In this document: one piece after another, positions 31,719 to 37,891 of the stretch
Layout of the letters: each line of letters starts with the position of its first letter
Numbering within the stretch: the first letter of the stretch is position 1
DNA from: Thermoproteota archaeon
Lineage (GTDB): Archaea; Thermoproteota; Thermoprotei_A; EX4484-217-1; JAPDJV01
NCBI GenBank assembly: GCA_029258925.1
Contig: JAPDJV010000015.1
Span: 1-44,885, forward strand
Reading direction: 5' to 3'
Length of the DNA: 44,885 nt
Made by a program: the position numbers and the translations under genes
Notes under the pieces: generated by a model
The model's input: the letters and a program-made list of their open reading frames with translations, nothing else
Told to the model about the DNA's origin: nothing
Databases searched by the model: none

Positions 31719-32795
31719 ATGATGAAAATTAGAGCCGTAACAGCATTCTTTAACAACAAGTTTCTAGCTGAAGAACACTGCAATGATCTACTTGAAAAAA
31801 TGGAGAAGGCAATGAAGGTAAAAGCTCCCCGGCCTGTCTGGACTTGGAGGATAAGTTTTCCTCCATTACCTAAAGAATGTGACCCAATTAAAATAGCTGA
31901 GATAGGATCACGGATTGCTGAAGACCTCGACGTTCTAGTAGCCCCCCTGCACTTGGATTCAAGCGACGCTAGGCTTCCGAAACTGGCTGAGGCCATGGGT
32001 TATCCAGAAGTGTTCTCATCTATAAGAGTTAAAAGTATTGAGGGTGTTGTGAGAGCGGCTAACGTAATATATGATGTATTCTCTCTTCACGGAGAGGAGG
32101 CTTTAACAAGACTTGCAGTGATTTTCGGGGAATGGCCTCTAACGCCGTACTTCCCTGCCTCAGTAAACACTAGGGGGAAAATAGGCGTTGGTGGAGCTCT
32201 ACTATATCCTAACGAAATAGATGATGTATTGTGGAAGAACAGCTTGAACAATCTATCAAACATAGTTAAGGAAATAGAGGAATATTTAGTTAAAGTATCT
32301 GATGCCATCAACGCCGATTACTATGGCATAGACCTATCTATCTCCCCATGGATGGAGGAATCGGTTGCAAAAATTATTGAGAAAATGTGTGGCGAGAAAC
32401 TACCCAACCCAGGATCAATGTATGCCATATTCACGTTAAACAATATCATTAACATGCTAGCAAGAAAATCGAATATTAAGATAACAGGCTTTAATGAAGT
32501 AATGCTCCCCTTAGGAGAAGACGATGTTTTAAAGGAAAGAGGGCTTGAGGGGAAAATTAAACTCAACCATCTAATATCCTACTCCAGCATATGTGTAGCA
32601 GGCTTAGACATGGCAGCAGTTAGCATTAACGAGGTAGATTTGAGAAAACTCGTAAACATCCTGCAGGATGTTTACGCTATAAGCATGCTTAGAGGAAAGA
32701 ATATTGGAGTAAGAATAATACTCTCATCCGCTAATGTAGGAGACAAAGTATTCTTTGAGAGATTTGGCTGGATACCGGTTATAGCATGTGCATGA
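31719..32795 (+). CDS. DUF711 (UPF0210) family protein
   Basis: A 358-residue member of DUF711. Family hallmarks are YYGIDLSISPW with a following acidic helix, GFNEVMLPLGEDDVL and CVAGLDMAAV. Structures of bacterial members resemble the PFL-like fold but lack a known activity. Archaeal copies are usually about 450 residues, so this one, at 358, seems short and starts with a divergent N-terminal portion. GAGGT at 31709-31713 precedes ATG 31719 and ATG 31722; either could initiate. It follows lhr by 85 bases and probably has its own promoter. Confidence 0.8.
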   Translation: MMKIRAVTAFFNNKFLAEEHCNDLLEKMEKAMKVKAPRPVWTWRISFPPLPKECDPIKIAEIGSRIAEDLDVLVAPLHLDSSDARLPKLAEAMGYPEVFSSIRVKSIEGVVRAANVIYDVFSLHGEEALTRLAVIFGEWPLTPYFPASVNTRGKIGVGGALLYPNEIDDVLWKNSLNNLSNIVKEIEEYLVKVSDAINADYYGIDLSISPWMEESVAKIIEKMCGEKLPNPGSMYAIFTLNNIINMLARKSNIKITGFNEVMLPLGEDDVLKERGLEGKIKLNHLISYSSICVAGLDMAAVSINEVDLRKLVNILQDVYAISMLRGKNIGVRIILSSANVGDKVFFERFGWIPVIACA

Positions 32796-32823
32796 AACTT
32801 AGATCCAACGTCATCCATTTTTA

Positions 32824-32842
32824 AAGAGGCTTTTTTCCTCTT
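32824..32842 (+). terminator. Hairpin with T-run after the DUF711 gene
   Basis: AAGAGG and CCTCTT, 6-base inverted arms, enclose CTTTTTT, 29 bases past the DUF711 stop. The T-tract alone would be enough for archaeal RNA polymerase to terminate. Confidence 0.5.
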
Positions 32843-32909
32843 GTTAGATTTGAGCGAATGCGGTTTAGCTTGAGCATAATGTCAAATGGAGCATGTTTGG
32901 TTTCTCGGT

Positions 32910-33353
32910 TTATTTTCCTAGGAGCGCTTTTAATACTTTGTATATTCTGTATCCTTCTATGAACATTAGTATAGTGCTTAATCCGCCAACTAGTACTACT
33001 ATTGGATCTATGCTTGGATAGTAGAGTATGATATACGATGTTGTGAAGCCCGCCATGAAGCCTCCTGCAATCAGTATTCTTGGCACTAGTTTTCCTGCAA
33101 TACTTTGGAATAGAGAGAATAAATGGTGTTCCCTAGTGCTAACTTGATATAATCCGTCTCCTCTTTGGACCACTAGTCCTGCATCAACAAGCTTGTTTAA
33201 ATGATATTTTACGGTGCTCGGACTCTTGAATCCTATTTTCCTCTGGATCTCTCTTACACCCATTGGCCCATTCTTTAATAATAAAGCGTATACTCTCAGA
33301 GAAGAGGGGGATATCTTTACTTCAAGCCTCCTACTTAAATCGTTCTTAGTCAA
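32910..33353 (-). CDS. Membrane-anchored winged-helix regulator
   Basis: A 147-residue protein with an N-terminal winged helix (ArsR/MarR-like): LRVYALLLKNGPMGVREIQ, then recognition helix SPSTVKYHLNKLVDAGLVV and wing RGDGLYQV. Residues 87-105 and 115-135 form two membrane helices (ILIAGGFMAGFTTSYIILY; IVVLVGGLSTILMFIEGY), so the DNA-binding part is tethered to the inner face of the membrane. TTG 33353 follows a GGGATAG leader. It lies 61 bases downstream of a membrane-anchored surface protein gene on the same strand, a plausible sensor-regulator pair. Confidence 0.78.
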   Translation of the reverse strand: MTKNDLSRRLEVKISPSSLRVYALLLKNGPMGVREIQRKIGFKSPSTVKYHLNKLVDAGLVVQRGDGLYQVSTREHHLFSLFQSIAGKLVPRILIAGGFMAGFTTSYIILYYPSIDPIVVLVGGLSTILMFIEGYRIYKVLKALLGK

Positions 33354-33414
33354 TGCTTCTATCCCTTAACTCAAAATTATGCTGAAAAACCTTTATAACT
33401 TCACTGGGTTAAAC

Positions 33415-34272
33415 TTAGACTCTCAGACTCCTACTTACAACGAGGTATGTTATCATGGCTACTAGTACTCCGCCCACTATCATCAATAGTATTCTACCAT
33501 AATCATTCCGTAAATAAGATGAAATATTGTAGACTTCTATTTCACTAGTTCTCTTATAACACATTTCCACACTTTCATTCACCTCAATAGATTCATGTGT
33601 CTCCAGGACTTTTACCTCGTTTAATGTACTGAATTCTTTCTCCTCCGCATCATATAGGGCTAAATAGGTTTTGTTGCTTGGCTTAGTCAGCATTAGTATG
33701 AGCTTGTTGTCTTCGAATGGTAATACGCTTACAAGCATAACATTTTTCGAAACATTACTAGTCAATAAGGGCACTACTGACGAGGGTTTTTGAGTAGAGG
33801 TGTATATTCTAAGCTGGAAAATTACATCATATAGTTCTGGAAGATTTAGTGTGCAGCGTTCGAGTGCTTGTAAATCCTGCACATGGCCTCCTTGCTCTAA
33901 AGTTAATTCAAAAGTCTTTGCTACTTCAATAGATATTGGCTGCAGGCTTTCACTTAACAATGCCTTCACACTATAGTAAACAGCTTTTTTATTATAATAA
34001 CATGTTATATGCCCTGAGATGATGTATGTAGAGTTCTCCTTCAACACAAACAAGACGACATTTATCTTACTACAATTTGGAGGCATATAGTTCTTCAAGT
34101 ATTTGGTGAAGAATGTTGAGGGGAACTCTCGGCTTAGACTAGTTGGTACTATGCTTTTTAACTCTATAGGAACGCTCCTAGCAGGCTCAGCTAAGACTAT
34201 AATGTAATGCAGTAGGAGTGCTTGCAACAATATTATGATGGCTAATGCAGTGATTGTCCTGGAATTCAGCAT
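33415..34272 (-). CDS. Membrane-anchored surface protein of unknown function
   Basis: A 285-residue protein with an N-terminal signal or anchor helix (residues 7-28) and a C-terminal helix ILLMIVGGVLVAMITYLVV followed by a short basic tail. The extracellular part is about 220 residues, beta-rich, with N-glycosylation sequons and four to five cysteines. No family recognised. ATG 34272 has only a weak GGGGTT before it, and a TATA-like AT stretch near 34300 suggests an almost leaderless transcript. Position beside the membrane-tethered HTH gene suggests that the two work together, but no sequence motif proves it. Confidence 0.65.
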   Translation of the reverse strand: MLNSRTITALAIIILLQALLLHYIIVLAEPARSVPIELKSIVPTSLSREFPSTFFTKYLKNYMPPNCSKINVVLFVLKENSTYIISGHITCYYNKKAVYYSVKALLSESLQPISIEVAKTFELTLEQGGHVQDLQALERCTLNLPELYDVIFQLRIYTSTQKPSSVVPLLTSNVSKNVMLVSVLPFEDNKLILMLTKPSNKTYLALYDAEEKEFSTLNEVKVLETHESIEVNESVEMCYKRTSEIEVYNISSYLRNDYGRILLMIVGGVLVAMITYLVVSRSLRV

Positions 34273-34428
34273 TTCAACCCCAGTAATTGTTTCATTCCCT
34301 ATACTTATTAAACTAAGTGTTCGAACAATGTGTGTGGTGAGAATGGATTAAAATTTTACACTTAATGATTATTTAAGAAAGAATTGATTAGAACTCTTCA
34401 ACTTAATTGAGCAAAGGAGATTTATACA

Positions 34429-35448
34429 ATGATAATTCTTTGTTTACTAGGCGATAGTATTGTTCAAGTAATGGTGGGGGCCATGTCTTTAACCTTAAGC
34501 TTGTCTAGTTTAGCTGAGAAGGAGGGAGAGTATGATGTCGTGATTATAGGCGGCGGTCCAGCTGGATTAACTGCTGGAATATACTTGGGGAGGCTTGGTT
34601 TGAAGCCTGTAATTGTCGAGAGGGAGGCTTTAGGGGGGAGGATGGTTAATGCTCCTGTTATTGAGGATTATCCTGGAGTAAACTCTATTAGTGGAAGAGA
34701 GCTTGCGGAAATAATGGTTGAGCAAGCGGAGAAATTTAATGTTAGAACAATTTTCCCAGACGAAGCAGTCTCCTTTGACCTCTATGACACCATTAAAACT
34801 GTGAAGACTAGGCGTGGAAGAGTTCTTCGCTCTCCAGCAATAATCATCGCTACAGGCCTATCCCGGAAACCTCTTGGCATAATAGGGGAGCAAGAATATT
34901 TTGGTAGGGGCGTTAGTTATTGTGCAATATGTGATGCACCATTCTTTAAAGGGAAACCGCTGGCTTTAATAGGCTACGACGACCATGCCCTAGAAGAAGC
35001 AGTTTACTTGACAAGTATAGCGTCCGAAGTCCACATTATACCAGATAATCCAATTATAACTGCAAGTAGAAGAGTGCTCGATACACTAAAGGCTTCCGGG
35101 AACGTGAGAATTTATGAGGGGTATAATGTTAAGGAAGTAGTTGGAGACGGCGTGAAAGTTACGGGCGTGAAAGTTGTTTCTCCAAGTGGTGAAGTGTCGA
35201 CTATAAACGTTAGCGGGGTCTTCATAGCTAAGGGAGAGGCACCAACAACTGATCTCCTCGCTAGGGCAGGAATCAATGTGGATGAGAAGGGATTCATTAT
35301 AGTAAACAATAGAATGGAAACCAACGTTAAAGGAGTATATGCAGCAGGAGACGTAACGGGCATCGCTTTTCAAATAGTTGTAGCCGCTGGCCAGGGAGCA
35401 ATAGCGGCATTAGAGGCATTCAAATACGTTAAGAGGGTCGCTAAGTAG
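34429..35448 (+). CDS. trxB: Thioredoxin reductase-like flavoprotein, degenerate NAD(P)H site
   Basis: A 339-residue low-molecular-weight thioredoxin reductase. The FAD motif is VVIIGGGPAGLTAG, the redox disulfide is C-A-I-C-D near residues 165-168, and the C-terminal FAD motif is GVYAAGDVTG. In the NAD(P)H domain the usual GGGDSA is GYDDHA (near residue 182) and the HRRxxFRA phosphate-binding loop is absent (IIPDNPIITASRR instead). It may therefore take electrons from something other than NAD(P)H. ATG 34429 has AAGGAG 8 bases upstream and a TATA-like TTATTTAAGA about 50 bases upstream; ATG 34483, preceded by GGTGGGGG, gives the usual family N-terminus and is an alternative. Confidence 0.85.
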   Translation: MIILCLLGDSIVQVMVGAMSLTLSLSSLAEKEGEYDVVIIGGGPAGLTAGIYLGRLGLKPVIVEREALGGRMVNAPVIEDYPGVNSISGRELAEIMVEQAEKFNVRTIFPDEAVSFDLYDTIKTVKTRRGRVLRSPAIIIATGLSRKPLGIIGEQEYFGRGVSYCAICDAPFFKGKPLALIGYDDHALEEAVYLTSIASEVHIIPDNPIITASRRVLDTLKASGNVRIYEGYNVKEVVGDGVKVTGVKVVSPSGEVSTINVSGVFIAKGEAPTTDLLARAGINVDEKGFIIVNNRMETNVKGVYAAGDVTGIAFQIVVAAGQGAIAALEAFKYVKRVAK

Positions 35449-35632
35449 AACAATTTATAGATTGACCAAAGCATCAAATCAAAGAATTAGATGGTGGATT
35501 AACGTTAATAGCCTGAATTCGAACATTCAATTCAACTTGAACATTTTATTGTTTAGATAGAATATAAGCAACTTACTTATGAATCGGAAACATAATATTA
35601 GTGTTATAACTAGTATAGTGTCGGGGAGTGTT

Positions 35633-36571
35633 GTGGTTTTATACGATAATTATGGACGGCCTCTTCTCCATCTAAGACTGAGTGTAACACAGAGATGTAA
35701 CTATAGATGCATGTATTGCCATCATGAGGGAGAGATTTGGAAACCCTCTAGAGAGCTTTCACCGATGGAGATGAGGAGTATTGTTAAAGCATGTATGGAT
35801 CTAGGGATAAAGAAGATCAAGTTAACTGGCGGTGAGCCTCTTATTAGAGAAGACATTGTTGAAATCGTTGAAACGCTGAGCTCGCTTGAGCCTGAGGATC
35901 TCGCAATAACGACTAATGGCTACTACTTGGAGGAACTTGCTTTGCCCTTAAAGAAGGCAGGTCTTATGAGGATAAATGTGAGTCTTCCCTCCTTAGACAA
36001 GAAGGTTTACGAGACGGTCACAGGAGTAGACGGCTTAGATAAGGTCTTAAGGGGCTTGAAGAAGGCTTTAGATATTGGATTAAAGCCTGTGAAAGTCAAC
36101 ATGGTCATACTAAAAGACATTAATGAAGGAGAGGTTTGGGACATGATTAAACTTGCTTCTCAAATGAAATTCATACTTCAGCTAATCGAACTGGAACCCG
36201 TAGACATGCCCTCCTATCTATATAGAGATCTTCATGCAGACCTCGATAGCATAGAGAGGGAGATTTCCAGCAGGGGGGTTCTCGTAAATAGGAGGAGATA
36301 CATGCACAATAGGCCACAGTACAGAATTGGAGGAGCAGTAGTTGAAATAGTTAAACCTGTACACAACCCGGACTTCTGCCTTCACTGTACTAGGATAAGA
36401 GTTAGTTCGGACGGAAAACTATATACTTGTCTAATGGACTCTTCAAACCATTTCGACTTGAATAAAGCTTTAGAATCAAATGATCCTGTAGAAAATATTA
36501 AGGAAATCATCATTAAAGCGAATAGGGCTCGAAAACCATATTTCATGAGCAGGTGTGATATCCATGGTTAA
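35633..36571 (+). CDS. moaA: GTP 3',8-cyclase, molybdenum cofactor synthesis
   Basis: A 312-residue radical SAM enzyme for the first step of molybdopterin (tungstopterin) synthesis from GTP. The N-terminal cluster motif is CNYRCMYC after LRLSVTQR, the SAM motif is LTGGEPLIR, and the C-terminal cluster is C-x2-C-x13-C in FCLHCTRIRVSSDGKLYTC. The C-terminus ends DIHG instead of the usual GG. GTG 35633 is chosen because GGGGAG lies 4-5 bases upstream and it yields the family-typical start (VLYDNYGRPLLHL); ATG 35579 would precede the expected transcript start after the TATA-like GAATATAAG. The gene overlaps moaC by 8 bases. Confidence 0.92.
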   Translation: MVLYDNYGRPLLHLRLSVTQRCNYRCMYCHHEGEIWKPSRELSPMEMRSIVKACMDLGIKKIKLTGGEPLIREDIVEIVETLSSLEPEDLAITTNGYYLEELALPLKKAGLMRINVSLPSLDKKVYETVTGVDGLDKVLRGLKKALDIGLKPVKVNMVILKDINEGEVWDMIKLASQMKFILQLIELEPVDMPSYLYRDLHADLDSIEREISSRGVLVNRRRYMHNRPQYRIGGAVVEIVKPVHNPDFCLHCTRIRVSSDGKLYTCLMDSSNHFDLNKALESNDPVENIKEIIIKANRARKPYFMSRCDIHG

Positions 36572-37019
36572 GATGGTCGATATTTCAAGTAAAGGGATAT
36601 CTGTTAGAAGGGCTATTGCAGTTGGAGAGATCTTCCTCCGAAAAGAGACTATAGAGCTCATTAAGAAAGGACTGGTTGAGAAGGGCGATCCATTAACTAT
36701 AGCGAGTATTGCAGGAACTATTGCAGCAAAGAAAACTCCCGACATAATACCACTATGTCATCCAATCCCAATAACTAACGTTAATCTAGAATTCGAGGTT
36801 TTAGAGGATAAAGTTAGAGTGAAGGCTGAGGTCAAATCTATTGGGAGGACGGGTGTCGAAATGGAGGCTCTAACAGCTGTTACAGTAGCTTTGCTAAATA
36901 TCTGGGACGTTGTGAAAAAATACGAGAAGGACGATAAGGGACTCTATCCAACGACTAGGATAACTGGCGTTAAAGTACTTTACAAGGAGAAAATACCAGT
37001 TGAACAATTGCAGGTTTGA
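36564..37019 (+). CDS. moaC: Cyclic pyranopterin monophosphate synthase
   Basis: A 151-residue MoaC, which converts the MoaA product to cyclic pyranopterin monophosphate. Signatures are PDIIPLCHPIPI and GVEMEALTAVTVALL, including the active-site histidine and aspartate/glutamate positions (KYEKDDKGLYP). ATG 36564 lies inside the end of moaA with GGTGAT just before it, giving an 8-base overlap and translational coupling. Together they provide the pterin precursor for molybdenum or tungsten enzymes such as aldehyde ferredoxin oxidoreductases common in hyperthermophiles. Confidence 0.93.
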   Translation: MVKMVDISSKGISVRRAIAVGEIFLRKETIELIKKGLVEKGDPLTIASIAGTIAAKKTPDIIPLCHPIPITNVNLEFEVLEDKVRVKAEVKSIGRTGVEMEALTAVTVALLNIWDVVKKYEKDDKGLYPTTRITGVKVLYKEKIPVEQLQV

Positions 37020-37130
37020 GAACATGTTGTTTAGAGGCATCCTTTGATTAAAACAGCAAATTTATTATTTCACTCATAACATAAGCGTTTAAGAAAATAT
37101 CGTAGAGAAGACTTCGGGAAGGTGTTAATA

Positions 37131-37268
37131 ATGTCTAGAGTAAGATTTCAATGTAGAGATTGCGCTAAGATGGGTAAAGGGGGATTTTTCTCAGTCAAAA
37201 AGCCGTTGCCCGAGAAAGTGACATGTCCCTATTGTGGAGGAAGCAATATAAGAATGCTTGGAGAGTAG
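37131..37268 (+). CDS. Small zinc-ribbon protein, 45 aa
   Basis: A 45-residue protein from ATG 37131 to TAG 37268 with two CxxC knuckles: CRDC at residues 8-11 and CPYC at 32-35, spaced as in a single zinc ribbon. The middle is basic (KMGKGGFF, KKPLPEKV) and the tail ends RMLGE. GGTGTTAA lies 5-10 bases upstream. It is below the usual gene-calling length. The zinc ribbon pattern recalls RpoP or small ribosome-associated ribbons but I cannot place it in a named family. The class II aldolase gene starts 2 bases after its stop. Confidence 0.8.
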   Translation: MSRVRFQCRDCAKMGKGGFFSVKKPLPEKVTCPYCGGSNIRMLGE

Positions 37269-37270
37269 GA

Positions 37271-37891
37271 ATGGAGAACTCGATTATAGGATTAAATCCA
37301 AGGCAACTAATAACGTTGGCATCGAAAATCCTATATGACAAGGGCTTAAACAACATGTTTGATGGGAACATCAGTTTAAGAATTGGCGATAAAGTACTCA
37401 TAACACCTAGCGGGGTTCCAAAGCCATTTATGACACCCGACATGATAGTAGAACTGGATATTAATGGGAAAACTGTTAGCGGCAAACTTAAACCATCGAT
37501 AGAGACAAGACTCCACTTAGGTATTTACGGAAGAGACATAGAAGCTAGAGCAATAGTCCACTCCCACAATCCATTAACAACAGTTGTCGCAGAGGTTCTG
37601 AGAGAAAGATTTCCAGAAGAAGTCGTCGAAAAATCCATTGAAGCACCCCTCTACATTACATCAGGCATAAGTATTGTCGGAAAATACCCTCCTGGAAGCA
37701 GAGAACTCTCTGAGGAGGTTTTAAAGAAGTATAGTGGTGTCAACCAGGTGATAGTTCTACTGGGACACGGTGTTGTAGCAGTTTCCACAGACCTTTTCAA
37801 AGCTCTATACTTAGTGGAATTATTGGAGAAGGCATCCTTGCAGATCCTAGCTGAGAGAGTGTTAAAGCTTACTTCTCAAATTGTAGTCTAA
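37271..37891 (+). CDS. Class II aldolase/adducin family protein
   Basis: A 206-residue class II aldolase of the fuculose-phosphate aldolase type (PF00596). The zinc ligands appear in IVHSHNPLT (H-x-H) and LLGHGVVAV (late histidine); the phosphate-binding NISLRIGDKVLITPSG is near the N-terminus. Relatives include L-fuculose-1-phosphate aldolase, ribulose-5-phosphate epimerase and methylthioribulose-1-phosphate dehydratase. ATG 37271 is preferred to ATG 37223, which lies within the zinc-ribbon gene; GGAGAG at 37260-37265 is its ribosome site. The end overlaps the convergent large glycosidase-like gene by 23 bases. Confidence 0.82.
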   Translation: MENSIIGLNPRQLITLASKILYDKGLNNMFDGNISLRIGDKVLITPSGVPKPFMTPDMIVELDINGKTVSGKLKPSIETRLHLGIYGRDIEARAIVHSHNPLTTVVAEVLRERFPEEVVEKSIEAPLYITSGISIVGKYPPGSRELSEEVLKKYSGVNQVIVLLGHGVVAVSTDLFKALYLVELLEKASLQILAERVLKLTSQIVV

